This document shows, piece after piece, positions 23,480 through 35,795 of a DNA stretch of 64,000 bases. A program made the translations under genes and the position numbers. The notes beneath the pieces are model-generated. The model was not told where the DNA came from and did not search any database. It was given only the letters and a program-made list of their open reading frames with translations. The stretch's first letter is position 1. Every line of letters begins with the position of its first letter. Origin of the DNA: Diospyros lotus (taxonomy: Eukaryota > Streptophyta > Magnoliopsida > Ericales > Ebenaceae); the NCBI RefSeq assembly GCF_014633365.1, contig NC_068351.1:23072866-23136865 (forward strand), read 5' to 3'.

Positions 23480-25235
23480 GTTAGTTCGATTTTAATATAA
23501 GAGAGAAGATCTTGGTATATTAATTGATTGTCTTTTAAGAGTCCTAGTATTTGTTATTGAGACGTGCCTAATTTTGTCCCTGCAAAAACTAAACAAGGAT
23601 GTTTAGTCAAATCATCAAATCCATCGATCTAAAGATGATTAATGATAGTATAAAATAAACATGGTTTACCCTATATAATAATTATACCGATAATTAGGTT
23701 CTCACTTAAGCTCAGTACCTCTCACTCAAGTGGCCGTCCAACTGTCTTGCTCTTGTATTTTATGTCCATTTGATGTGGACCTGGTGTTGTTTGGATATGG
23801 ACTGCAGATTATATCCACTCATTCATACCATACCCACCCACACACACATATGTATGTTTGTCTTTTCTTAAGTTGTCATTGTTTTAGGATGTCAAATTCA
23901 TTTTCAAAATGGTGTTTGTTGAATATGAAATGAAATGTGAGAAACACAGTTAAGGTAATTTGGATAAATGAAAAGAGAAACACAGTTAACTCTATGATGA
24001 TTGGGAGCGCCCCCCCCCCTCCACTTTGGTAAAGAACGGCTGTGAAATTATGGTAAAAAGAACGGCTGTGAATAAATTAAGAACTTGATCACCTATAATA
24101 ATTAAAAAAATATATATGAAGCTTTTTTTTTTTTTTTAATCTATCGATCCCCTTTCAGATATCATGGCATAAGAAATGCTATAAGTACTGCATGGCTTGC
24201 CACTCTGTAAAGAAGCCAAATTTCAATTACTTCATTTAACTATGCCAGAGTACAAAGGCATTGATATCTATTGCCCAGCTCTTTACTGTTTGTGATGCAT
24301 ACATGACTAAATTTTGCATTAATATCATTATGAAGAAATGTAAAAACATAAAAGCGTACCTCATCTTCTACTGGAATTTGCCAGCTATCTTTCCATACAA
24401 ATTAATTAAAACAAATCTGTGTGTGTATACCTTGTTATATTAGATATATATACTTCATCTTATATAAATATATTTCCCCTCTAAATATATGTGCAGAAAG
24501 TCTGGAAAATTTACTTCCTAATTAATGCCATATTAATTCCTTATAAAAAATTATTTTAACTTATTTTCCATCTCGTAATTTTGAATTTAAAATTAAACAT
24601 CGAATCAGAGATTTGATCAGATACACATAAAATGTTTCCATACATAGAAAATGTTTGATCTGAATTAAGTTATAGAAATGAACCTAATGAGCATTATAGA
24701 TGCATAATTAATCAGTCTATGCAAATTAACTTTAGGGATTGTATGAATTCTGGAAGTGAAAGGGGACTTTAGTTAATTGATCACTGCAAATGTTTTCCCT
24801 CCAAAAAACATTAACAAGCAGACAATGCGCCGATAAAATAGATTTGGAATGTTGCAGCAGCAGAACCAGAAACATTTTTTGTTCAAGCACATGCACTTTG
24901 ATGACAATGCAATTGCTGCACACACACACACACACACACACACATAATTAAAGTTGTGAGTATATTATATACGCTTAGTAGCACGATTGTAATGATCTTT
25001 ATTAACAAAAAGTTACGCACAAAAACTAATATTTGATTCAAAACTTAATTTGCGTATTTAATTAGTGTCTTATAGAGTGACAATAATTAGGGTCTCTATT
25101 GGAAAATTGTTGTAGTTTTTAAATGCCTTTTATGTATGAAGTACGCATCTTAAAACTAATATGGATGTAATGTTTTGCATATTGAGGTGTAGATTAGAGA
25201 AGCAGAATACAAGCTACAAGCTCTGTTTTAGCTGC
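23480..25235 (+). other. Probable leader intron of TNP2 gene
   Basis: AT-rich DNA with no coding blocks between the donor at 23480 and the TNP2 start codon. It contains a homopolymer C run near 24010, a T run near 24125 and a CA microsatellite at 24919. The acceptor is not certain; candidates lie in the 60 bases upstream of 25236. Confidence 0.45.
24919..24944. repeat. (CA)13 microsatellite
   Basis: Thirteen uninterrupted CA dinucleotides inside the presumed leader intron; likely polymorphic between individuals. Confidence 0.95.
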
Positions 25236-28200
25236 ATGGATAAGTCTTGGATTACAAAGCCACGAAATACACATGAATTTCAGGAAGGAGTGCAAGGATT
25301 TTTGGAATTTGCCTTTGCCCATCGGTCTGTTGAAGGCAAAATCAAATGTCCTTGTCCTGATTGTGTTTTTAGAAATTGGGAGACCAGAGCAATGGTGTAT
25401 GATCATTTGATTTGTAGAGGGTTTCCAACCACATACACTACTTGGTTTTGGCATGGGGAGTCAACTACAGGGGAAACTTCTAATAGCACACCCTCGATAC
25501 AAAATCCCTTATACAGTCATGATCCAATACACAATATGATCAACGATGCTTTTGGGATATCTAGGGACCATGTGAATGTAGAAGCCTAGACCTCGCATCA
25601 ACCAGTACATGAAGGTGAAGAAAGGATGCCAGAATTGAATCAAGGACCTAATGAGGAAGCTAAGGCATTTTACGATCTAGTTAGGGATGGAAATCAAGCA
25701 TTGTATGAAGGATGTACGAAGTACTCGAAATTATCATTCCTAGTAAAACTATATCACATCAAGTGCTTGTGCGGATTGAGTAACAAAGCAATGTCTATGA
25801 TTTTAGAATTGTTAAAAGCTGCCTTCGAACATGCAAAGATTCCTGATTCTTTTTATGAGGCGAAGAAATTAATTACCAAGCTTGGTCTTAATTACAGTCA
25901 AATGCATGCATGTCCAAATGACTGTATGTTGTATTGGGGAGAATATGAAAGTAGGGAGACATGCAAAGTATGTAACACATCAAGATGGAAACAAAGTAGG
26001 AAAGGTAACCCGACGAACATGTCTAGTGGGGGCAAGAAAAGAAAAAAGAAACCTGTCAAAGTTTTACGGTACTTTCCACTTAAACCACGTTTGCAAAGGT
26101 TATTTATGTCTTCTAAAACTGCTGAACATATGAGGTGGCATTCTGTGGATAGTAACAAAGATGGCTTGATAAGGCACCCAAGAGACTCTGAGGCGTGGAA
26201 GAGATTCGATGAAACACACCTTGAATTCGCATCAGATCCACGGAATGTTAGGCTTGGGTTAGCTAGTGATGGCTTTAATCCTTTCAGAACTTTGAGTACC
26301 AACTATAGCATTTGGCCTGTGATTCTTATACCGTACAACTTACCCCCTTGGATGTGTATGAAGCAGACTTCCTTCATCCTTTCAATGATCATTCCGGGAA
26401 AGCAAATGCCAGGGAATGATATCGATGTTTACTTACAACCCTTGATTAAAGACTTGAAGGATTTGTGGGATGGTGGTGTGGATACATTTGACGCTTCACT
26501 CAATCAAATGTTTAATATGCGCGCTGCATTGATGTGGACAATTAGTGATTTTCCTGGGCTTGGTAATTTATCTGGGTGGAACACACACACTGGTCAGCTT
26601 GTCCAACTTGTAATTTTGACACTGTTGCCCATCGTCTACCTCATAGTAGAAAGTGGAGTTTTATGGGTCATCGTCGATTTTTAGAGCCAAATCATAGATT
26701 CAGGTTTAACCGTGTTCACTTTGATGGTAATACAGAGTTTAGGAATCCACCAGTGGCACTATTAGGTTTAGAGATATGCAAGCAGTTGGAAAATGTTCAT
26801 GTTACATTTGGGAAAGGGATGGAGGTTGAAGATAACAGAAAAAGAACTCACCAAAAAAATAATGTAGAAAGTGGTTGTCAACAATGGAGAAAGAAAAGTA
26901 TATTTTTCCAACTTCCTTATTGGGAGTACAACTTGTTGCACCATAACCTTGATGTTATGCACATTGAGAAGAATGTGTGTGATAATGTCTTGTACACCAT
27001 TCTCAATGAAAGTGGAAAAACAAAAGATAATCTCAATGCTCGAAAAGACTTGAAAGAGATGGGCGTAAGAAGTGATCTTTGGCCAAATGAAAATGGACAG
27101 TATCGACCTACTTTATTTACAATGTCAAATGCCCAAAAAGATGTATTCCTTACAACTTTGAAGAATGTTTTAGTGCCTGATGGTTACTCAAGTAACATTG
27201 CTAGGTGTATTGATCTAAAGCATCGGAAGATATTTGGTTTGAAAAGTCATGATTCACATATTCTTATGGAGCAACTGCTACCAATATCAATTAGAAATGT
27301 GTTGCCTAACCAAGTGTCTGCCATTTTAGTTGATTTGTGCTCAATATTTAGGCAAATATGTGGCAAGGTGTTGAATCCTCTAGACTTTGACAAGCTCCAA
27401 CGTCGAGTCATTCTCACACAATGCCATATGGAAATGCTTTTTCCGCCTGGGTTCTTTACAGTCATGGTTCATTTGGTTGTGCATTTAGTGAATGAACTGA
27501 AGCTTGGAGGCCTAGTACATTATCGATGGATGTATCCTATAGAAAGGTAAATATTCTATATATCGTAATTGCTATTTGCCATTGGATTTGAAGGTATATA
27601 TGTATAACACTATTTTCTAATTGTGTTTTTTTACTTTAGATACTTGGGACATTTGAAGTCCTATGTACGTAACAGGGCACAACCAGAAGGTTCCATTGCT
27701 GAAGGTTATTTGGCTGAAGAATGTTTGACCTTTTGTTCAAGATAGTTGGAGGGCATTGAGATAAGATTCAACCAGCTTGGACGTGTTGATGATCAAACGA
27801 CAAACAATGAATCGTCTCAAGTTTCAATGTTTTTTACTGAAATAGGGAAATCAGTTGGGAGTACTTCATATTTCAACCTTACTCATATTGAGAAACGACA
27901 AGCACACAGATATGTGTTGATGAATTCAGAACTAGTCGATCGGTTTGTGAAGTGAGTTCGTACATAAAAGATATATAATTTATCAAAATCCCTTATTTTC
28001 CTATCTTGTTGCGTTAATGACTTAATTTTATATAGGGAATTTAGAGAGATAACCAAGAGAAGGCTCAGGAATCGAACACGATCAACTATAGAGATTGAAA
28101 GAACAGTACATCGGGAATTTGTTGATTGGTTCTCTAAGCGTGTAGGTTTACCATTGATATATTTTATTAAGAACAATATTTCAATCATGAAAAATTGTAC

Positions 28201-28915
28201 TTATCGATTTCCTTTTGTTTCATTTTAGATTATGAATGATGAAAATGAATCCCATTCAGATGATCTTAAGTTCCTTGCACAAGGGCCACTTCAACGTGCC
28301 AGACGATTTAGTGCATATAATGTCAATGGATTCAAATTTCGAACTATGGAACGAGAACATAGCTTGAAAACTCAAAACAGTGGAGTTTTTGTGATTTCTG
28401 GAACAAGAAGTCATTCTAGAATCAGTGACAACAACCCAATTAATGGAGATGTTAATTATTATGGAAAATTGGTAGATATAATCGAGATTAATTACTATGG
28501 TCGATTCAGGATTATTCTATTTAAGTGTAAATGGGCCAATACCATAACTGATAGAGGGATCAGACAAGATGCTTTGCAGTTTACTTTAGTGAATTTCTCT
28601 CGATTGACACATACTGGTGAACGTGAAGAAGATGAACCTTATATTGAAGCTTCACAAGCACAACAAGTGTACTATGTTGAAGATGTTGTAGAAAAGGATT
28701 GGAGTGCTGTTGTACATTTAAAACCAAGAGATTTGTATGATATGGGTGAAGACACTGAAGAGACATTCTATGAGAACGAGCCATATCAAACACAAGACTT
28801 AGGGTTATTTTTTCCTAATGATACTGGAATTATGTCACTTGCAAGAGGACAAATAGATGATGATCCAATGCCTAATGTTGAAAATGTTGATGATGAGGAT
28901 GATGAGGATATGTAA
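25236..28915 (+). pseudogene. TNP2-type CACTA transposase, lightly damaged
   Basis: Cuts and joins CACTA element ends in the nucleus. Coding exons: 25236-27546, 27640-27951, 28036-28141 and 28229-28915, with GT/AG borders. Start chosen at MDKSW, the usual first residues of the Transpos_assoc domain, which follows with its CPCPDC cysteines (residues 1-75). The TNP2 domain comes next (KLYHIKCLCGLSNKAM, then HACPNDCMLYWGE, RYFPLKPRLQRL, LDVMHIEKNVCDNV and GLKSHDSHILMEQLLP). DUF4218-like (HLVNELKLGG, YLGHLKSYVRNRA) and DUF4216-like (NGFKFRT, YYGKLVDIIEI) regions complete it; the tail is acidic. Lesions: TAG at 25587, one base missing at about 26595 inside THTG..CPTC, and TAG at 27743 in CSR-LEGI. 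Restoring the base makes the exons sum to 1139 codons. It is probably inactive. Confidence 0.9.
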
Positions 28916-30240
28916 TTCTATGGATTTAATTAATGCAAATGTAGAATATTATATTACATTTTACTTTGCTTATTATATTGTTGTTAGCCTTTCATTTTGT
29001 TTTGCTTTATCTATACGTGCATGTTTTTATCATTTATAAAAAGTTGCAGCCATGATTAGGAAGAAACGTCTAAGAGGTACCAATAGAGAAGTGGTAACAA
29101 CAATATAATAAGCAAACACAACATAAAGGTTTAAGATTTTTTTTTCACCATCACCTCACATGTCTTACTAGAAGGGTTTAGACTAATTAGACAATAAATA
29201 CATAACTGCTTAGGACACAAACATAGCTATTTTCATGGCAGTTGGTCAATGTAGACTGGGAAGAAGTAGCACATTCGAATACAAGCTAACCTAATGAAAC
29301 CTTACATGTTCAAACTGTTGAGGATGTTTTCTTGTGACTGCATTTGAAGGATAAGCAATGCAGTCAAGACTTTCTTTCATCTGTAATTACTAATTAGCAA
29401 TCTTGGATTCATATATATGTTATGTAAGTGTGGGCTCTGTTTTCCATTAATTTCATCCAGAACAGTTCCAAATTGTGATCATAAGGATTGAACTTGTGTT
29501 CTTCTCTTGATTACTTGCTGGACTTCAATTTATGGCATTTCACTAGTAACCACACTGGTAGACGAGAACCTGCAGCCACTACTCCAATTGTGCCGTGGGT
29601 GAGTGCAATTACCTAAGAACCATGTGCACCAGGTAAACATACAAAAATCTTTATGACTTAGTCTCAAGAAATTTGAACCCTAGTTGTAGAGGACATAGTA
29701 GCAGTACTTGGTAGGGTAATTTTCATATCAGAGTGTAGCTAGTACTTCATGGGCCACCAAGAGGTACTGTAGCCATCCATTGCATGTTCTGTAGTTTATC
29801 TTAAATTTACTGTGCTCACACGTACCACAAACATACATGTTCAAACTCAAAAGAGATAGTCCAAATGACACGAGATTTGATTTAAAAGAGATTATCCCTG
29901 CTTTAATGAGACCTCTTTGTCCCAAGGGGCTTACAAATAGCTAGGTTGCTCTTTATAACATTATTATTATTCAAATTTAAGATAAAAGGAGGTTAATGAT
30001 TTTATTATACTTTAAGAAATAGTCAAATTATGATTAGTGATTTAGTTTAAAAAAACACTTTTAAAATCATGTAATCATCTAACGGTCATTACACACTCTT
30101 AAATGTAGAAAATTATATTGCATTTTACGTCGCTTATTATTATGTTTCTCCTTCTCCTTTATTATTATTATTATTATTATTTTTTTTGCTTTGCTTTATA
30201 TATATGTGCATGTTTTTCTCATGTATAAAAAATTGCAGCC
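28916..30240. repeat. Inter-gene region with duplicated second-gene start
   Basis: Bases 28937-29075 and 30101-30265 are diverged direct copies. Each runs from AAATGTAGAA through a GTGCATGTTTTT block and TTGCAGCCATGATTAGG to AACGTCTAAGA. Each therefore contains the start codon and first codons of the second CACTA gene (ATG at 29052 and 30241). Only the right copy leads into the rest of the gene. The right copy is longer through a TTA/ATT microsatellite near 30162-30182. About 1 kb of AT-rich DNA with no recognised gene separates them. Confidence 0.75.
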
Positions 30241-31522
30241 ATGATTAGGAAGAAACGTCTAAGAAAGACAGGCATTACTGATTTAGGTGGAGATGCCTCA
30301 CTTCCCACACATGCTTCAGCATCATTGTCAACTCCACCACAACCCCCAGCATCATCCCCAGCTCCACCACAACCTATAGCATCCTCCCCAACTCCACCGC
30401 AACCTCCATTATCTGGCCATGCCCCATCACAACCTCCAGGATCTAGGCAGACTCCATCAGAATCATCCACCCCACATCTCTCTCACGATATTCCATCGAC
30501 AGCCTCGTCTACATCACGTCGTTACTGGACAGTTAATGTGATAGGTATGCACAAAATATTTAAATTGCATGTAATTATTATATACTTGCATTAATTATTA
30601 AATTAGGTATATGTATTTTGATTGACAGATGAAGAAGGGCTTATAAAACAGGAAAAACTAAGGGTTAAAGATGTTTGGTTACTAGTATGTGGAAGGCGTG
30701 TTATGTTAGAGTTCAATGAATCATTCCAACCAATTGGAGATCCAGCTGGACTTCTTGGAGGGATTTTAGGAGAATTAGCCTCTAATTTTGTTGCTTTTCC
30801 TATCAATTATGAAAGTTGGCACAAAGTACCAAAGACATACAAAGAAGAAATTTACAAAAATAGAATCATGGTAATTAACTAATATTGTATTTTTTGATAT
30901 ATTTTTTGAATATGTTATTGTAACTAATATTGTTGTTTTTTGAAGGAAAAATTTAATGTTGACGAGGGGCCTGTTAAAAATTTTATTTTGAAGAACATTG
31001 GGAAGAAATGGAAGGACAATAGATGTAAATTATACCATGAGTGGTATGATCCCAATATTGGTCGAGAAGCAAATATTACAAAGCATCCACCGGGAATATC
31101 TCAAGACTAATGGGCAAGTTTTATTAACTATCGTGCACGAGATAAGACTAAGGTGATGTTACTAATCTTGCTTATAAGATTACTAATATTTATACGACTA
31201 AGTGGTTAAGATTAAACTAATGATGTTTTTGTTGGATATCTAGGAGATATGTCAAAAAAATGCTGAAAATCGATTCAAATTGACAATTCCACACACAGGA
31301 GGGTCGAAGAGTCTAGCAAGGAAAAAATATGAGATGGTAATATTGCAAAAATTTATCCTTAATATGAATTTTTTATTCTAACATCAACTAATATTTATGT
31401 GAAATTGTTCTAAATTATAGGAAATTGAGAGTGGCCAGCCTGTGAGTAGGGGTTTATTATACATTGCGACGCATAAGAAGAAAGATGGATCTTTTGTGAA
31501 TGAAGGAGCACGAACTATAAGC

Positions 31523-32252
31523 GTAAGTTTTTTTTGTATCATAACCGTTCCACTTTTTGAATCATAGAAGAAGCTTTTATCTATATTATGCTTTATTAGT
31601 AAATGAGTTATAAGTTTAGTTGAACTTGTTAGCAGAAAACATACATATACTAAAAAATAGGAAGCTTAAAAACAGGAAGCTGCGTATGATCTGATATAAT
31701 TCAACACAATCAGGCTATTGCCATTTCTAGTAGACACAAACATCCACCTGGGCCTTAAAAACAGGAAGCTTATGAGTTACGAAAATCAGGTAACAATTAT
31801 CCTCAAGTTGGGTAATAAATAACTCATGTCTTTTGAGAGGTGTAATCAATAAGAGTCTTACCATTGCATTACATTCTTCTTGAACTTTAATTTTTTAATA
31901 AAAGTCAACATTAGTTTCAGAATCAAGCACAAGTTTTCTTGATCTAAAAGCATGCTCAAAAGAATATGGGAAAATTCACTCTTAAATGAAGAAAAACAAC
32001 CTTAGAGATGCCTTCCCATACCCCACAGCTCACTAAAACCCCATACAGGGTGAATACAGGAAAGGTTTCTTCCTATTGGCTTACTTTCTGTTTCACAATA
32101 GCAGATATCATTTAAAAGATGGAATCTGAAGTAATGAAGGCAAGCAGTAATAAAAAAAGAAAAGATTAAATAGTAAGATATTTTGGGAACCAAGTCTTCC
32201 AGTCAATATTCAGAAACCAAGCAATTTTTAAATGCAGTGACTGAACAGATAC
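31523..32252. other. Intron 5 of second CACTA gene, left part
   Basis: Begins with the splice donor GTAAGT at 31523. AT-rich, with two copies of the phrase AAAAACAGGAAGCT (about 31668 and 31757). No coding blocks recognised; it may include further noncoding parts of the captured fragment to its right. Confidence 0.45.
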
Positions 32253-32646
32253 CTGCCCAATATGACAATGTTCCCAACAGATGAACAAAATAATCACCAT
32301 CTAATGGAACATCGATTTCTTCACTCTATTCATAAAAGAAATACAAATATCAGCAATATCTTCTAGAAACAACTACAAAATTTACAGAGATCTGCGAGTC
32401 TGTAATATAGTATACTACCTTCAAAAGCAAATTCATGACTGTATCACAAGCCAAAAATATAGAGGCATTATCACAAATTTCACCACCATTGGGACCTATC
32501 AATTTAATCAAGCAGTCCACAACCTTCAGGAAAAATATAGGAGGTTTATAAACAAAAATCAGTGCTTTAATGAGAAAGAATACATTCATTGAGTTATCTA
32601 GACTTTGCATCAGCAGGCTTGTAAGTTTGATTAAACTTGAGGTTCA
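32253..32646 (-). pseudogene. Captured gene fragment, antisense, three exons
   Basis: On the minus strand I read three successive exons with matching phases and GT/AG introns. The first ends SLLMQSLDNSMN (start uncertain, to 32584). The second, 32523-32419, is 35 intact codons including DNASIFLACDTVMNLLLK. The third, 32325-32253, begins SEEIDVPLDGDYFVHLLGTL and ends at a donor after WAG. The helical, leucine-rich pattern would suit an ARM/HEAT-like protein, but I do not recognise the family. Neither the gene's beginning nor its end is present. It lies in intron 5 of the second CACTA gene in opposite orientation, which fits capture by the transposon; an older insertion into the intron is the alternative. 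Confidence 0.55.
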
Positions 32647-33199
32647 TTGCTTTAATTTTTAGTCTCAGACCACGAGGGAGAATAGAGGAATAAAATGGCA
32701 TAACAACTACCATGATAAATAATACATATAACTATATTAGGATGCATGAAGAAGAACCTAAATCTAGGGATTTGGAATTTAGGAAAGTCAACTCTTGATT
32801 TTAGTAAAATTTAGATAAACATCCATGATTTCCATGTCAAGATCAAGCAAAACACAGCGACAAGTAATGTTGATCATAAACTTGTTATTGATGTGCACTA
32901 CAGCTAGGGACTAGAATCAAGATGATTATCTCATGGTTCATATCCATATAGATCAATACATGTTTGATCTTATGACATGAATACTAATGATGTTTTCCAT
33001 GTTAAGGATTTGAAACCTCACCAAAGAAAACTTGAGTTGCATTTTTGGCCTACTACTGTTTTGCATGTCATCAGACTCCTATATATTGCCTCTTCAACAA
33101 CACGGTACAATTTAAAAAATTAACAATTGGTAATTTGATTGAATTTCCTAATTAGTTTTTATTTTAATTTTCATTGTTTGCTTCTAAATAGGGTTTGAT
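32647..33199. other. Intron 5, DNA left of the copia element
   Basis: AT-rich, no recognised gene. Ends with TTGAT (33195-33199), the left copy of the copia target duplication. Confidence 0.5.
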
Positions 33200-35141
33200 T
33201 GTTAGTGTAGGTGCTCTAGACCCAATCAGATTGGGCATGTTGTACACTGACAATTGTAATCATGTTATTATTTGAATAAAGAGTTATTCAAATTCACAAG
33301 AAGTCATTCTATTAGTTTCTTGTTATTATTGTAATAACCAAATGAAACTAGATAGAAGTCCATATGATGTATACTGTGAATAATCTATAAAGATGTGAGA
33401 TGATGCATCACAGTTTCTAGACATCATTAAACGTCCCAAGTTGTAGCAATGTCAAGAATGGACATTGACAATTGCAGTAAGACTTGTATGTGCTATGTGA
33501 TAGCAATGGGGGTCTCACACTCATAGGCATGGAGATGCCTAGACAAGTACATAAGTGACCAATGTTGGAGAACGTGTCACTGGACATGACTCGCCATGAG
33601 AATCCATTTTGGTTATATGTTGATGGAATTCTCATACGAGATGGGTGTAACTAATCCTTGGACCTGAGGTTGTCACGGTCATCTCATAAGAAGACCGATA
33701 TGCTTTGACATCGTTTCGATGGGCCTAGATAAAGGCTGCACGTGGGCGATCGTTGGGCATATCGTGAAGCTTATGGAGATGGGTGCATAACCAAGATGGG
33801 ACTCGTCTATCCCTTGATAGAGAATGATGTATCTAAGGCGCCTTCGGTGGATATTCACTTTAAATCCATGGCCATGGTAAAAGAGATCAATAAGGAGTTA
33901 TTGATTTACTTTCTATTAAGTGAAGATATCTAGAAGACCGAAGAAAACTCATGTGATCGTTATCAAGCAACACATCGCCATACTTGAGATCACATAAGAT
34001 ACATTGACGAGAGGATCGTATTACACGGTAACCATGCTCGTGAAAGGTTATTTGCGGATTATGAATCCTTCTGAATAATTGGGTAGGCATGACGCCTTGC
34101 TAGAGGCCAATCTTGTCTTATGTGTTCGTACCGACACATTGCCAACATATTCGGAAGCCTAATGAGTCATACGCAATAGGCACGGTCCCTGGCTTAAACT
34201 AGGAGAGTGGACGTATGGTTAAGAGGGACACTTCGGCAAGAAGTTGTGCCGTCGTAGGTTCTCACGGGAAAAGAACAAATAGACGTAATGACGTCGATAT
34301 GACGAGGAGTCGTCATAATGGAAGGAGTTTCCTAAAAATGGCATTTGATTAAATTAGGAAGGAGTTTCTAATTTAATGATTTTCTATTTGTTGGAGTGGC
34401 AAATAGGAAATAAAATATTTTTGGGCTTAAGTTAATATTTGGACTAAATTGGATTTGGGCCAAATATTAAAATAAATATTATATTTGGACTAAATTAGAT
34501 TTAGGCCAAATATTAAATATTATATTTGGACCAAATTAGATTTGGGCCAAATATTAAATAAAATATATTTGGGCTTGAATTAGATTCGGGCCATAATATT
34601 TTATTTAACCTATAAAAAGATTGAGCCATTTAATTATATTTCTAGTTGGACTAGAATAAGCCCACTTATGATTCTAATTAAATTAGAATTAATGGGCTAG
34701 CCCAATCCATTAGGGTTTTAGAAACCCTAGGATATTTCATTATAAATATCCTTTTATAGGTTGCCCATTATAGTGGTGATTTTTGGTGTCGTTTTTCAAG
34801 AGTTGAAAAACGCATTGCCGTTCACTCTTCCCTGTTTCTTTTGGCATCGATTTGAAACGTGGGTGTTCTTTTACCGTCCATATACAAGCCGCGCAAAGGA
34901 GAAGGAGCTAGCACTCCTATTCCGCTCTCCTTGCCAACGGACGCGTGCCGCGTATCACGAGTTAGAGGCCGGACGCTTGGACGGCTCGAATCCACGAACG
35001 ACTCGATAATCTAAAGGTTAGATTTATTTATTTGTTTGTGAATGATTTGATTTCGACGTTGATCCAATCGCCGGGATCGGGGTAAGGTTCAAAAATTTTG
35101 AACTACGCTGCTTGCCCCGTAGCGATCTTGCTTTACTTTCA
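33200..35141 (+). repeat. Copia 5' LTR
   Basis: 1942 bp from TGTTAGTGTAGG to TTTACTTTCA. It contains three units of a repeat built on TTGGACTAAATTAGATTTGG (34436-34560). A TATAAAAAG at 34611 and a TTATAAATA at about 34740 are both possible TATA boxes; I cannot say which is used. Confidence 0.95.
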
Positions 35142-35142
35142 G

Positions 35143-35154
35143 TGGTATCAGAGC
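35143..35154 (+). other. Copia primer-binding site (initiator tRNA-Met)
   Basis: TGGTATCAGAGC one base after the 5' LTR end, the standard site for minus-strand DNA synthesis. Confidence 0.95.
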
Positions 35155-35329
35155 CATCGTCGAAATATTTCAATTCCTTACGTGCGGATTCGGTTATGTT
35201 GTTATTTGTGAAATAATTAAATGATTGTTGCGTTTGTATTTTTGGATTGCAAAACGTTTTTGGGTGAAGGGCAAAAGATCGTGTATGACACGAAAAAGGG
35301 CAAAACGGGGTTCGGGGTGCATACGGATG

Positions 35330-35795
35330 CACCGGGGCGTCGAAAGACGCGGCCAAGCGGGGCCCGCGTGCGCTGGGCATGGCCTGGGGCGGCTTGGGCG
35401 CGCGCAGGGCCCGGCCAGGCGCGGCCGTGCGCGCTGAGGCGCGGCTATGCGCGCGCATGGCGCGCCCAGGTGCAGCCGCACGCGCGCGCATGAGCCCCCG
35501 GCGCGGCCGCGCGCGCGCAGGGCCCTCATGGGCGGCCGCGCGCGCGCGCAAGGCGCGGCCGCGCGCGGGCGCGACCCGCGGGTGCAACGCGCGATCCGCG
35601 CGCGGCCTTGCGCGGCCCGCGCGGCCCCCAGCTACCCGCGCACGGCCTTTGCGCGCCCCGCGCGGCCCCAGTGGGCCGCGCTCGCCCCCAGCGGCCCCTG
35701 CCGCGCGGCCGGGCGCGCCAGGCGCGGCCCAAGCGGGCCCAGCGCGCCCAGGCGCGGCCCATGGGCGCCCCATGCGCGCCCAGGCCTGGCAGCAT
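35330..35795. other. GC-rich block in copia leader
   Basis: About 465 bp made almost entirely of GCGCGC, GCGCGGCC, GCGCCCAG and GGCCCAG words, between the primer site and gag. It supports long frames in most of the six phases at once (up to 321 residues on the minus strand, Arg/Ala/Pro/Gly-rich), which is a composition effect. The leader could fold into very stable structure and is dense in CG and CNG sites for methylation. It is unlike the rest of the element. Confidence 0.85.

Noticed and set aside
30219..30470. Gly/Asp-rich minus-strand frame of 83 residues
   Set aside because: Exact shadow of the proline-rich first exon of the second CACTA gene.
32253..32646. Naming the captured fragment as neurochondrin or another specific ARM protein
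   Set aside because: The helical leucine-rich look suggested it, but I could not match motifs from memory; the family is left unnamed.
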